Assembly (NCBI GenBank): GCA_964448045.1
Contig: CAYUVF010000003.1
Coordinates: forward strand, 45,359-109,358
DNA length: 64,000 nucleotides
Reading direction: 5' to 3'
DNA from: CAYUVF01 sp964448045
Lineage (GTDB): Bacteria > Bacteroidota > Rhodothermia > Rhodothermales > Salinibacteraceae
A program made the translations under genes and the position numbers. Of this stretch, positions 51,833-60,962 are shown piece by piece. Position 1 is the stretch's first letter; every line of letters starts with the position of its first letter. A model generated the notes under the pieces. That model did not search any database. It saw only the letters and a program-made list of their open reading frames with translations, and was not told the DNA's origin.

Positions 51833-53221
51833 ATGAGCACGCTACCTGCCGCTTCGGCAACCGATGCGCCCCGGCGCTCGCAAGTCGTCATTATCGGGGC
51901 CGGATTTGCGGGGCTCAACGCGGCCAAAAAACTGCGCGATGCGCCGGTGGATGTGACCATCGTCGATCGCAATAACTATCACAAGTTTCAGCCGCTCCTC
52001 TATGAGGTGGCGATGGCCGGACTGGAGCCGGATGACATTGCACACAACGTCCGTGAAATCTTCCGCGGTGCGAACAACATCCGCTTTCGGATGGGCACCG
52101 TCGATGCAATTGAAACGGCGGCCCAGCGGCTGCATCTGCGCGACGGCGACGCCATCGACTACGACTATCTGATCGTCGCTGCCGGCGCGGTGGCGACGTA
52201 CTTTGGAATCGAGGGGGCCGATGAACACGCCTTCCCGCTCAAGAATCTGCCCGATGCTGTCGATCTGCGCAACCACGTGCTCCGGCAGTTCGAGCAATTC
52301 GACCGGGAGGCGGGTGCTGTTCCAGAGGGAACGCTTAACTTCGTCCTCGTGGGCGGCGGACCGACGGGCGTGGAGATGGCTGGTGCGCTCGTCGAGCTGT
52401 TCGATACGCTGGAGGACGACTATCCGGCGTTTGACGTGCGTGAGGAAGCGCGCGTCATCCTGCTGGAGATGGAGTCGGATCTGCTTCCGCCGTATGCGCC
52501 GTCTCTTCGCCAATACACGCGGGAGGTCCTCGAAGAGCGTGGCGTGGAGGTCCGCACCGAGACGGCTGTCGAGCGCGTCGAGGCCGATCGCGTGCATCTC
52601 AGCGACGGGCCGCCGATCCCGGCGCAGACGCTCATCTGGGCGGCGGGTGTCAAAGCCAGCCCGGTAGCCGATATGCTCGGCGTTGAGCAGACGCGGGGCG
52701 GGCAGGTCATCGTCGATCCCGATCTGAGCGTACCGGGCCATCCAGAAGTCTTCGCAGTGGGCGATCTGGCGGCGATCCGCCGGGGCGAGGAGGAGACATG
52801 GCTGCCCCAGCTGGCGCAGGTGGCCATCCAGAGCGGCCGCCACGCCGCCCGGCAGATCCGCGCCCGTCTCGATGACCGCTCCACCGAGTCCTTCAGGTAC
52901 ACCGATCTCGGGCAGATGGCTACGATCGGGCGCAACGCCGCCGTGGCTGAGCTGGCGGGCGGGCTCAAGTTCAAGGGGCTCATCGCGTGGCTGATGTGGG
53001 TCGTCATCCACATCGCTAAGCTGGTCGGCTTCCGCAACCGCATCAGCGTGTTCACCGACTGGATCTACAACTACTTCACCTACGACCGCCACGCGCGGCT
53101 CATTCTCGACTGGGGCGATCGCTCGTCGGATCGGCCGGATCCGAACCATGCGTCTGCGTCTCCGCTTCCGAGCGAGCGCGCAGAGGTTCCGGCGCTTCAA
53201 ACAGAGTCAAGCAGCGTGTAG
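51833..53221 (+). CDS. ndh: type II NADH dehydrogenase
   Basis: 462 residues. Single-subunit, non-pumping NADH:quinone oxidoreductase. FAD-binding VVIIGAGFAGLNAAKKL near residue 20, NNYHKFQPLLYEVA, the NADH-binding VLVGGGPTGVEMAGAL near 170, LIWAAGVKASPVA and FAVGDLAA for the second FAD contact. The C-terminal part has a membrane-attaching amphipathic and hydrophobic stretch, FKGLIAWLMWVVIHIAKLVG, as in other NDH-2 proteins. The start ATG at 51833 precedes a short Thr/Ala leader. Monocistronic; a small hairpin GGCCGCA/TGCGGCC follows at 53250-53271. Confidence 0.92.
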   Translation: MSTLPAASATDAPRRSQVVIIGAGFAGLNAAKKLRDAPVDVTIVDRNNYHKFQPLLYEVAMAGLEPDDIAHNVREIFRGANNIRFRMGTVDAIETAAQRLHLRDGDAIDYDYLIVAAGAVATYFGIEGADEHAFPLKNLPDAVDLRNHVLRQFEQFDREAGAVPEGTLNFVLVGGGPTGVEMAGALVELFDTLEDDYPAFDVREEARVILLEMESDLLPPYAPSLRQYTREVLEERGVEVRTETAVERVEADRVHLSDGPPIPAQTLIWAAGVKASPVADMLGVEQTRGGQVIVDPDLSVPGHPEVFAVGDLAAIRRGEEETWLPQLAQVAIQSGRHAARQIRARLDDRSTESFRYTDLGQMATIGRNAAVAELAGGLKFKGLIAWLMWVVIHIAKLVGFRNRISVFTDWIYNYFTYDRHARLILDWGDRSSDRPDPNHASASPLPSERAEVPALQTESSSV

Positions 53222-53636
53222 GGCGTTCACCCACGAACCGGTGTAAGTTGGCCGCACGCCCGGATGCGGCCTTCACTGGCAACCGGGGCGGTACATCCTC
53301 CCGATCTTCCGCGCACGATACGATCAGGTGTGATCTTGACTCGCGGAGACGGCGTCCATGGCTGAAACGAGCGGAGTACCTCGGAATCCACGCATCAATC
53401 ATTTCAATTTCACGCGTGAGCCGGGTGATGATCCCTCTCAAGGGAGCTTGGGATCCGGCCAGATAGATCCATCGAAAGAGAGGCATCGTCAATTTCTGTC
53501 AGATCAGCGGTTTGCTGATCCTCTTCGTCTCCGATCGGGAATCCAGCCAATCGGAAGCCATTCCCGGTGGGGCATGCACGGATCGAGCGATCGGTCGGGC
53601 CCCTCTGGTGTCCCATCCGACCAATCGCTTGATGCC
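53222..53636. other. 415-bp spacer with small inverted repeats
   Basis: Contains GGCCGCA-CGCCCGGA-TGCGGCC (53250-53271), a possible terminator of ndh, and GATCAGC-GGTTT-GCTGATC (53502-53520), a possible operator ahead of the S12-like gene. A frame in line with the next gene stays open but has no coding character. Confidence 0.45.
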
Positions 53637-54827
53637 ATGAAGACGACGATGCGCCTGTGTGCAGCCGGGCTCGCAGTGCTTCTCGTGATAGGGCACGGTG
53701 CGGCAACCTTCGGCCAGTCGCCGCCGGCGGATCCGCCGGCACCGCAGGTTCAAGCGACCCTCGATAGCCTGCGCGCGGCAGATGGGTTTCCCGGTGCCAC
53801 AGCCGCCGTCGTGACCCCCGACGGTGCGCTGCACGCGTTCGCAACCGGCTGGGCCGACCGCGAGGATTCGACGCGCATGATGCCCGACACGCGGATGCTC
53901 TCCGGCAGCACGGGCAAGTCGTTTGCTGCAGCCGTCGTGCTGTTGCTTGCGCAGGAGGAACGGCTCGACCTGGACGTTCCCATCGCCCGCTCGCTTGGCG
54001 ATCGGCCCTGGTTTGACCGCCTCCCCAATGCTCATGCGATCACGCTGCGGATGCTACTGACCCATCAGAGCGGACTCCGGGATCACATCCATGATCCGGA
54101 CTTCGCGGCGGCCATGCAACAGAGCATGGAGACGGAGGGACCGGATGCTGCGTTGACGCCGGAAGAGCTCGTCCGCTTTGTGCTCGACGACGCGCCGCTC
54201 TTCTCGGCCGGTACCGGCTACCACTATTCCGATACGAACTACATCCTCGCCGGGCTCGTCGTCGAAGCCGTGACAGACCGCGCGTACTACGACGTCCTCC
54301 AGCAGCGGCTGCTCGATCCGCTGGGCCTCGCGCGCACGACCCCGGCGAACCGGCGAGATCTGTCCGGGTTGGCCGCAGGCTACATCGAAGATGACCCGCC
54401 GTTTGGCCTGCCGCCGAAAGTGACGCAAGATGGCAGGCTCGTCTATAATCCGGCGACGGAGTGGACGGGCGGCGGGCTTGTGACGAATCCGCACGACCTG
54501 GCGCGCTGGGCAAAGGCACTCTACGAGGGCGAGGCCCTGCCCGGCGACTACCTCGGCGAACTGCTCGACGCCGTGCCGAAAGACACAGTACAGCAGGCCC
54601 GGTTTGGTCCGGAGGTGCGCTACGGCCTCGGCGTGACGATCCGCGCGACGCCGCTCGGGACGGCCTACGGGCATCGCGGCTGGACGCCCGGCTACCTGTC
54701 CATTGTCGAGTACTATCCCGCGCGCGAGGTTGCCGTCGCCATGCAGGTGAACGCGCTCGGACCGTACGACCTGGCTGGTTACGCCGTGTACCTCGCGCAG
54801 TCCGCCATGAAACCGACCACCAGATGA
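53637..54827 (+). CDS. serine hydrolase of the beta-lactamase/S12 family
   Basis: 396 residues. Start ATG at 53637 chosen because a signal peptide follows (MRLCAAGLAVLLVIGHGAA, cleavage near TFGQ). Active-site motifs of the penicillin-binding/class C beta-lactamase fold: Ser91-Thr-Gly-Lys94 (SxxK), Tyr-Ser-Asp in YHYSDTNY (YxN-type) and His-Arg-Gly in AYGHRGW (replacing KTG). This set is typical of D-aminopeptidases, esterases and D,D-peptidase relatives (S12), rather than clinical beta-lactamases. Periplasmic or secreted. The natural substrate is not predictable. Followed after 21 bp by the CPBP protease gene. Confidence 0.88.
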   Translation: MKTTMRLCAAGLAVLLVIGHGAATFGQSPPADPPAPQVQATLDSLRAADGFPGATAAVVTPDGALHAFATGWADREDSTRMMPDTRMLSGSTGKSFAAAVVLLLAQEERLDLDVPIARSLGDRPWFDRLPNAHAITLRMLLTHQSGLRDHIHDPDFAAAMQQSMETEGPDAALTPEELVRFVLDDAPLFSAGTGYHYSDTNYILAGLVVEAVTDRAYYDVLQQRLLDPLGLARTTPANRRDLSGLAAGYIEDDPPFGLPPKVTQDGRLVYNPATEWTGGGLVTNPHDLARWAKALYEGEALPGDYLGELLDAVPKDTVQQARFGPEVRYGLGVTIRATPLGTAYGHRGWTPGYLSIVEYYPAREVAVAMQVNALGPYDLAGYAVYLAQSAMKPTTR

Positions 54828-54848
54828 CAAACCTGGCTTGCTGAACCG

Positions 54849-55745
54849 ATGGCCAACAAAGTATCCTCGACTCCTCCGGCTCCGACGACGGCGACTGAGC
54901 CCGTTCGCGGCGCGGCTGATCTGTGGGGCTTTCTCGCCTTTTCGCACGGATGGACGTGGGGGTTCTGGGGCATTGTGGTGGGGCAGGGCGTCGACGTGTG
55001 GAGTTCGTCGTGGGCGATGACGCTCTTCACCATCGGCGGCCTCGGCCTGCCGATTGGGGGCGTCGTGATGACGGGACGTGTGGCCGGACGCAGCGGACTG
55101 CGGGATCTCGGCCGGCGCCTTATCGATCCCGGGCGCATCGGCGGAAGGTGGTGGGCCGTTATTCTGCTTCTGCTTCCCGCCATCAAGCTGGCGGCGGGGG
55201 GACTCGCTGTGTTGTTCGGGGAGGCGGAGGTGCCCTTCCAGCTCGAAGAAGCAGCTGAGCGGGTCGTGCAGCCCGGCGAGCTTCTGATGTACCTGGGCTT
55301 CGTGCTGCTGTTGGGGCCGGTTCCGGAGGAGATCGGCTGGCGCGGCTACCTGCTCGATCGGGTGCAGCTGCGCTTCAGCGCGCTCGGCGCCAGCGTGCTC
55401 GTCGGCCTCGCGTGGTTCACGTGGCACGGGCCGCTCTTCTTTATGGCGGGCTATTACGCGCGAGCCGGCGGCGCTCCCGATCCGCTCCAGTTCGGCACGG
55501 CAATCTTGCTCGGCGCCGTGCTCTACACCTGGATCTACAACCACACCGGCCGTAGCATCCTGGCTGCCATCCTGTTCCACTTTTCGGGAAACGTCAGCGG
55601 TGAATTGCTCGATGCGCCGGAGTCCGTCTACGCCTATGAGACGTATCTGACGGTGGCCCTCGTGCTGCTCATCCTCTGGCGCTGGGGCGCAGAAACGCTG
55701 CGGGATCGCCCGCCCGCCGATCATCCTCATGCATCCTCGCATTGA
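54849..55745 (+). CDS. CPBP-family intramembrane metalloprotease
   Basis: 298 residues, with about seven or eight membrane segments (for example WAVILLLLPAIKLAAGGLAV, ELLMYLGFVLLLGPV, FGTAILLGAVLYTWIY). The CAAX-protease (Abi) signature is present: EEIGWRGYLLDR, then FTWHGPLFF, and HFSGN near the end, which supply the two Glu, Arg and His residues of the glutamate-type or metal site. In bacteria these proteins process or protect against small peptides; the actual role here is unknown. Start ATG at 54849. It follows the S12-like hydrolase and precedes the barrel gene by 10 bp; the three may form an operon. Confidence 0.87.
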   Translation: MANKVSSTPPAPTTATEPVRGAADLWGFLAFSHGWTWGFWGIVVGQGVDVWSSSWAMTLFTIGGLGLPIGGVVMTGRVAGRSGLRDLGRRLIDPGRIGGRWWAVILLLLPAIKLAAGGLAVLFGEAEVPFQLEEAAERVVQPGELLMYLGFVLLLGPVPEEIGWRGYLLDRVQLRFSALGASVLVGLAWFTWHGPLFFMAGYYARAGGAPDPLQFGTAILLGAVLYTWIYNHTGRSILAAILFHFSGNVSGELLDAPESVYAYETYLTVALVLLILWRWGAETLRDRPPADHPHASSH

Positions 55746-55755
55746 CCCCGGAGCC

Positions 55756-56862
55756 ATGAAGACCCGTTCGCTGTTTTGGGCTGCGCTGTTGGGGGTAGGA
55801 GTCATAAGTCTCGCGGTGAGCGTGCCAGCCACGGCCGCTCCGGCAGCCGATTCGACCGCCACGGGGGGCGAGGAGCCCGATCCGACGAGCTGGTACGCTT
55901 TCCCGACGCTTTTCTACACGCCCGAGACGAGCTTTGGCGGCGGCGCGGCGGGGGGCTACTTTGTGTCCCTGGGCACCGGTCGCCCCTCCAGCCTGCAGGG
56001 CGACGTCTCCGCCACGCTGAAGGGCCAGTACGCGGCGAACCTGCGCCCGGAGCTCTATCGGCGTGATGGCCGGCAGCGCCTCTTCGGTGACATCGCCTTC
56101 AGCCGATATCCGGATGTCTTCTACGGCATCGGGCCGGAGACTACGGAGGCGATGGAAGAGGACTTTACGAGCCGATACGTCGACGCCATCGTGCAGGTCG
56201 AGCAGCGGATTGCTACTGGATGGCGTGCCGGTCTGCGCATGCGGTTCCGGCATGAAATCGTTTCGGACATTGAGCCGAGCGGGCTCCTCGATGGCGCGAC
56301 GGTTCCCGGCGCCGGAGGAGGCACCGTGTTGGGCATGGGACTGATCGTCACACGGGATACGCGCGACCGGGCTTTTTACCCGCAGCGCGGCACGTATGTA
56401 ACGGCGTACGTGCTCGGGCATCCAACGGGGCTCGGCAGCGACTTCGACTTCACCCGGGCGGTGATTGATGCCCGGAAGTACGTGCCGGTGAGCCGTCACC
56501 TCGTGGCGCTGCAGGCCTATGGCGAGGCCGTCGGGGGCACTGCCCCGTTCTCGGTACTGCCGCGCCTGGGCGGCCCGCTCCGGATGCGGGGCTACCTCGA
56601 AGGGCGCTTCCGTGACGACGTGTACGCCACCGCACAGGCCGAGTGGCGCTTCCCTGTGTGGGGCCGCTTCGGCGGGGCACTCTTCGGCGGCGCCGGTGCC
56701 GTGGCGGGACGGATTGACGCGCTGGGTGCGGATGGGCTGGAGGCGGCGGGCGGCGCGGGCATCCGCTACCGGCTCAACGACGAGGGCGTCCATATCCGGC
56801 TCGACTACGCCATCGGCCGCGAGGGAGCCGGCCTCTACATCACCGCGCGCGATCCGTTCTGA
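55756..56862 (+). CDS. Omp85/BamA-superfamily barrel protein
   Basis: 368 residues. Signal peptide from ATG at 55756 (SLFWAALLGVGVISLAVS, cleavage near ATAAPA). The remainder looks like a beta barrel alone, without POTRA domains: YAFPTLFYTPETSFGGGAAG at the start, VTRDTRDRAFYPQRGTYV as a typical barrel strand pair, and the LRMRGYLEGRFRD region that corresponds to the conserved (V/L)RGY/F loop of BamA-like proteins. It ends in YITARDPF with the terminal Phe. Short, POTRA-free members of this superfamily are known as surface antigen (D15-like) proteins of unclear function. It begins 10 bp after the membrane-protease gene. Confidence 0.82.
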   Translation: MKTRSLFWAALLGVGVISLAVSVPATAAPAADSTATGGEEPDPTSWYAFPTLFYTPETSFGGGAAGGYFVSLGTGRPSSLQGDVSATLKGQYAANLRPELYRRDGRQRLFGDIAFSRYPDVFYGIGPETTEAMEEDFTSRYVDAIVQVEQRIATGWRAGLRMRFRHEIVSDIEPSGLLDGATVPGAGGGTVLGMGLIVTRDTRDRAFYPQRGTYVTAYVLGHPTGLGSDFDFTRAVIDARKYVPVSRHLVALQAYGEAVGGTAPFSVLPRLGGPLRMRGYLEGRFRDDVYATAQAEWRFPVWGRFGGALFGGAGAVAGRIDALGADGLEAAGGAGIRYRLNDEGVHIRLDYAIGREGAGLYITARDPF

Positions 56863-56978
56863 GGATCGGTCGCGGGGTTCGCTTCGGCCAAGGGGGCGCC
56901 GGCCCGCACACATTCGCGAACAGCCTGGTGCATCCAATGCGGCATCTGAGAGGTCCGGAGGTGGGGGCGCCGGCCCCC

Positions 56979-57246
56979 ATGATGATAGCCCTGGTGGCGG
57001 TGCTCACGGCGTCCGGCTGCACGGCACCGGCGGTGGGCGCCGCTCGCTCGCAGCTCCCATCTCGCGCGAAGCCGGCAGGCCGCGGCAGCCGTCGGCGTGA
57101 TCGCAGCGCTCGCGTGGGGCCTCGCCCAGCCGTACCTGTTCGTCACGTCGATCTTTCCGAACGCCGCCCCCTGGGCTGGCATCACGGTTGGCCTGGGGGC
57201 CGCCGTGATGGGCCTGTCGGCCCTGATGCCGCGCGTCGAGACGTAA
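56979..57246 (+). pseudogene. frameshifted small membrane-protein gene
   Basis: The 3' half (about 57085-57246) reads in one frame as VGVIAALAWGLAQPYLFVTS and GITVGLGAAVMGLSALMPRVET, two hydrophobic helices with strongly coding codon use and a TAA stop, but no start codon of its own other than a GTG. The 5' half has a plausible start ATGATG at 56979 and hydrophobic N-terminus MMIALVAVLTASGC in a different frame. The two frames would join with a single shift near 57050-57080. Either a broken gene or a sequencing error in a G/C-rich run. The stretch 56863-56978 between it and the barrel gene contains two similar GGGGGCGCCGGCCC blocks and no gene. Confidence 0.45.
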
Positions 57247-57296
57247 TTCGCGCATCCAACGAACGATCTCCAACCCAATCAACGCCTTGAGCTGCC

Positions 57297-57491
57297 ATGA
57301 CCGAACGCCTGCACACGCCCTGGACGTACACCCTCATCGTCTCGCCACTCGGGATGCTGCTCGACACGCGGCTGTTCGAGTGGATCAAGGACCACTTCGG
57401 CGTGCTCGTCCGCCTCTACCGCGAGACGGACGCCCAGGAGCTCTTCATGGCCGCGCTCGACCGCGCCGCTGATCGCAAGATGATGCGCTAA
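57297..57491 (+). CDS. small protein, unknown function
   Basis: 64 residues from ATG at 57297 (MTERLHTPWTYTLIVSPLGM). Third codon positions are almost all G or C as in neighbouring genes, which supports coding. It contains one moderately hydrophobic segment (YTLIVSPLGMLLDTRLF) and a charged C-terminal helix. No family recognised. It lies 50 bp after the broken membrane-protein gene, on the same strand. Confidence 0.55.
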   Translation: MTERLHTPWTYTLIVSPLGMLLDTRLFEWIKDHFGVLVRLYRETDAQELFMAALDRAADRKMMR

Positions 57492-57721
57492 TCTGCATCA
57501 ATCTTGGTGGGGTAATTTGCCGGACTCCCCAGGATCGGTTTGATGCGCTTCGGGCGAATCGGATTCGATGGATCGAGTGGGTTCTATCGCAAAAGACAAA
57601 AAGCCGTTTCGATGGCAAATTCCGACGGGGAGTTGGAGTTGAGGTGTTCGCTCGTTACACTGGACATCGTGCCACTACTCATCGTCCCGCTATCCGTCGT
57701 ATCGTTATCCCGCTCATCATC

Positions 57722-58288
57722 ATGCCAACGCATCGGTTTGTGTGCCTGCGGCGCTCCCCATCGGCCCTTTTAAGCCGATTCATTCTGCTGGTGGGCCTCC
57801 TGATGGTCAGCGGGTGCGGTGGATCGTCCGGCGAGTCGGCGCTCGGCTGGCTGATGGGCGCGGAGAGTCAGTTTGATGCCGGCATCAAAGGCGCGGTGAC
57901 CGATTCGCTGCACGGCACGGCCGACTTCCGCACGGACGACCGGGGGCGCCTCGTGGGCATCGAGCTGAACCGTGATGGAGCGCCCATGCAAGGCCTCTCG
58001 CTGGAGCTGGAGCCGCGCCCGCCCGAAACGGATCAATACACCGTCGTCGATCCTGTGCTGATGAACGCGCCTCGGGAGGGCGAGCAGCCGGGGTTCGTCG
58101 CCTACCTGGAGAGCGATGCCGGCAGTTTCGAGGCTGACGAAGGGCATCTCCACATCACCGCAATGGGGGACCATCACATCGAGGGCACCTTTGAGCTGTA
58201 CATGCACGGCGAGCGCCGAAGCGGTCCCTCGGTCGAGGTCGACATCACCGTGAAGGGGGCGTTTCAGGCGACCCGCCCGGCGCAGTAG
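57722..58288 (+). CDS. lipoprotein, unknown function
   Basis: 188 residues from ATG at 57722. N-terminal signal LSRFILLVGLLMVSGC gives a lipobox Cys32, followed by a Gly/Ser linker. The mature part consists of beta-like strands (AVTDSLHGTADF, LVGIELNRDG, GHLHITAMGDHHIEGTFEL, VEVDITVKGAF), suggestive of a small beta-sandwich or lipocalin-like fold. No family recognised. It stands alone, 114 bp before the nrnA-like gene. Confidence 0.7.
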   Translation: MPTHRFVCLRRSPSALLSRFILLVGLLMVSGCGGSSGESALGWLMGAESQFDAGIKGAVTDSLHGTADFRTDDRGRLVGIELNRDGAPMQGLSLELEPRPPETDQYTVVDPVLMNAPREGEQPGFVAYLESDAGSFEADEGHLHITAMGDHHIEGTFELYMHGERRSGPSVEVDITVKGAFQATRPAQ

Positions 58289-58402
58289 CCGGCCGGGGGG
58301 AGGAACCGGCGGCGGGTGCGTACGGGCTGAACCTTTGATGCAGCCTCGCGTTAAGGGAAGGCTTTCGACGCTCTGATCCACGATTTTTCCTGGGCGCCAC
58401 GG

Positions 58403-59470
58403 ATGGCCGACGAAATCCTTTCTGTGTTGAGCGAGAGCTCACGCATCGTGCTTACCACCCACATCAGCCCGGACGGCGATGCCCTTGGCTCGCAACTGGC
58501 CCTCGGACGCTTCCTCGAAAAGCGCGGCCATCAGGTCGACCGGATCAACAGCGACGACCTGCCGCGCAACCTGGAGTGGATGCCGGGCGTGGACGACATC
58601 GAGGTCTACGACGGATCGCTGCATCAGCGCGAGGCCATCGCGGAGGCCGACGCCATTTTCGTCCTCGACACCAACGGTGCCGACCGCCTCGGCAAGATTG
58701 GTTCGATGGTGCAGCAGTCCTCCGCGACGAAAGTGCTCGTCGACCACCATCAGCGTCCCGAGCAGTGGTTCGATGTCTACTACCTGCGCACCTCGGCTGC
58801 GGCGACGGGCGAGCTCGTCTACGAGATCATCGACGCCGTCGACCTCGACCTGATTGATACGCCGATTGCGACGGCGCTCTACACCGCCATCATGACGGAT
58901 ACCGGCTCGTTTCGCTACAGCAACGTCTCGCCCGCAGTCCACCGCATTATCGCCGATATTCTGGAGCGCGGTGCCATCCAGCCCGCTCCCATCCACGAGC
59001 GGATCTACGACCGCAAGTCGATGGCGGGGCTGCGGCTGCTCGGCCGGATGCTCAACCGGATTCGCCTGCGCTATGATGGGCAGGTCGGCTACTCGGTTGT
59101 CACGCAGCGGATGGTTCGCGAGACGAATGCCAGCTGGGACGAAAAGGAAGGATTCGTCAACTACGTGCTGTCGATCGAGGGCGTAAAAGCGGCGCTGCTG
59201 TTCTCCGAAGTGAGCGACGGCGCCAAAATCAGCTTCCGCTCCGAGGCCGATGTCGCCGTCGATGCGTGGGCGCGCCACTTCGGTGGGGGCGGCCACAACA
59301 ATGCCTCCGGTGCGTACGTCAAACAGCCCTTCGAAGAGGCCATCGAATCTGTGCTCGACGCCGCCCCCCGCTTCCTCGATTTGCAGGACGATCGCGCGGG
59401 AAATGGCCTCACGCAGGAGGATGCCTCTTATCTCGAAACGTTGCTCAAAATGAAAGGAGAGGACTCTTGA
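58403..59470 (+). CDS. nrnA: DHH-family phosphoesterase, NrnA-like
   Basis: 355 residues. DHH (about 15-180) and DHHA1 (about 220-330) domains. Motif I HISPDGDALGSQ supplies metal ligands His20, Asp24 and Asp26; motif II is VLDTNGADR; motif III is VLVDHHQRP; motif IV is TDTGSFRYSN; the DHHA1 motif is HFGGGGHNNASGA. This is the pattern of NrnA, which degrades short RNA fragments (nanoRNA) and dephosphorylates pAp. The start ATG at 58403 is just before the conserved helix. The stop overlaps the start of pepA (TGATG), so the two are translated in coupling. Confidence 0.9.
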   Translation: MADEILSVLSESSRIVLTTHISPDGDALGSQLALGRFLEKRGHQVDRINSDDLPRNLEWMPGVDDIEVYDGSLHQREAIAEADAIFVLDTNGADRLGKIGSMVQQSSATKVLVDHHQRPEQWFDVYYLRTSAAATGELVYEIIDAVDLDLIDTPIATALYTAIMTDTGSFRYSNVSPAVHRIIADILERGAIQPAPIHERIYDRKSMAGLRLLGRMLNRIRLRYDGQVGYSVVTQRMVRETNASWDEKEGFVNYVLSIEGVKAALLFSEVSDGAKISFRSEADVAVDAWARHFGGGGHNNASGAYVKQPFEEAIESVLDAAPRFLDLQDDRAGNGLTQEDASYLETLLKMKGEDS

Positions 59471-60954
59471 TGACTGTCACGACGACGGCCACGCCCCCGG
59501 CCGACCTCGATGCCGACCTACTGCTCATTCCGCTCGTCGAAGATCCCGGCGCGGCTATGCTCGACGTGCTGGCTGATGCCTTCGGATCGGCGGTGCACCG
59601 CGCCGCCAAAGACTTTGGGGGACAAGCCGGCGAGACGTTGCTGCTCTATCCTGATGATACGGTCGCCGACCGCGTCGCCCTCATGGGCCTCGGCACCGAT
59701 GAGCTGGATGCCGAGGCGCTGCGCCGCGCCGCTGCCGGTGGGGCCGACCTGGCCGTGGAGCGCGAAGTCGAAACCGTCGCCCTGCTCGTGCCCGAACTCG
59801 ACCTCGACGCCGACGCCCTCGCCCAGGCGCTGGTCGAAGGCTTCGTGCTGGCTGCGTACCGTTTCACCGCCTACAAAACGGACGCCCCGGTCGGGCCCGA
59901 AACGCTGCGCGTCCATCTTGGCGCCTCCGAGGCCGGTGAAGCGGGCGTACGCCGCGGCCACCTGCTCGCCGAAGCGGCTTGCTCGGCGCGGACGCTCGTC
60001 AACCGCTCGCCGAACGACAAAACAGCGACCCAGTTCGCCGATGCCATCCGGCAGTCCGGCGAGGCCCATGGCTATCAGGTCGACATCTGGTATCAGGATC
60101 AGATCGCCGAGGCCAGGATGGGCGGCCTGCTCGCCGTCAACAAGGGCAGCTTCGAGCCGCCCACCTTCACGATCATGGAGTGGGCGCCGGAGGACGCCGC
60201 CAACGATCAGCCCATCGTGCTCGTCGGCAAAGGGATCGTTTTCGACACGGGCGGCCTCTCGCTGAAGGACACGAAAGACTCGATGGACCTGATGAAGTCC
60301 GATATGGCCGGAGCCGCTGCCGTCGTCGGGGCGTTCGAAGCGCTGGCCGATCTGGAGGTGCCGCTGCACGTCATCGGGCTCGTGCCGGCGACAGACAACC
60401 GGCCGGGCAACAAAGCCTACGTACCGGGCGATGTGATCCACATGCACTCGGGCGCGACCGTCGAAGTACTCAACACCGATGCCGAGGGGCGGCTGCTCCT
60501 CGCCGATGCGCTCTCGTTTGCGCAGCAGTACGAGCCTGAACTCGTTGTCGACCTCGCGACGCTGACGGGGGCCGCCGTCGTCGCCCTCGGCTCCAATGCG
60601 GCTGCTGTCATGACGAGCGAAACGGACGGCGCCTCCGAGCGGCTCTACGCCATTCAGCGCGCCGGTGAGCGAACGGGCGAACGCGTCCATCCGCTCCCGA
60701 TGTACGCCGACTATAAAAAGCAACTCGACAGCTCCGTCGCCGACCTCAAGAACGTAGGTGGGCGCGCGGCCGGGGCCGTCACCGCCGGCAAGTTTCTCGA
60801 GCACTTCGTCGACTACCCGTGGCTCCATCTCGACATCGCCGGGCCCGCCTTCCTCCAGACGGCCCAGCCGTACCGGCCCGAGGGCGGCACCGGCTTCGGC
60901 GTGCGGCTGCTGGCAGATTATCTGGAGCACTACCTCGACGCGCTTACCGCGTAG
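59470..60954 (+). CDS. pepA: leucyl aminopeptidase (M17)
   Basis: 494 residues. Di-zinc aminopeptidase that removes N-terminal amino acids from peptides in the cytoplasm. The catalytic domain holds GKGIVFDTGGLSLK, MKSDMAGAAAV, the signature NTDAEGRLLLADAL, and LKNVGGRAAGAVTAGKFL. The N-terminal domain (to about 160) is weakly conserved and acidic as usual. The start ATG at 59470 overlaps the nrnA stop codon; a longer upstream frame exists but lies inside nrnA and has no conservation. Completes intracellular use of peptides delivered by the secreted proteases. Confidence 0.95.
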   Translation: MTVTTTATPPADLDADLLLIPLVEDPGAAMLDVLADAFGSAVHRAAKDFGGQAGETLLLYPDDTVADRVALMGLGTDELDAEALRRAAAGGADLAVEREVETVALLVPELDLDADALAQALVEGFVLAAYRFTAYKTDAPVGPETLRVHLGASEAGEAGVRRGHLLAEAACSARTLVNRSPNDKTATQFADAIRQSGEAHGYQVDIWYQDQIAEARMGGLLAVNKGSFEPPTFTIMEWAPEDAANDQPIVLVGKGIVFDTGGLSLKDTKDSMDLMKSDMAGAAAVVGAFEALADLEVPLHVIGLVPATDNRPGNKAYVPGDVIHMHSGATVEVLNTDAEGRLLLADALSFAQQYEPELVVDLATLTGAAVVALGSNAAAVMTSETDGASERLYAIQRAGERTGERVHPLPMYADYKKQLDSSVADLKNVGGRAAGAVTAGKFLEHFVDYPWLHLDIAGPAFLQTAQPYRPEGGTGFGVRLLADYLEHYLDALTA

Positions 60955-60962
60955 CCTTTTGG

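Noticed and set aside
53637..54827. True antibiotic-inactivating beta-lactamase
   Set aside because: The third motif is HRG rather than KTG and the sequence resembles S12 hydrolases/esterases; resistance cannot be claimed.
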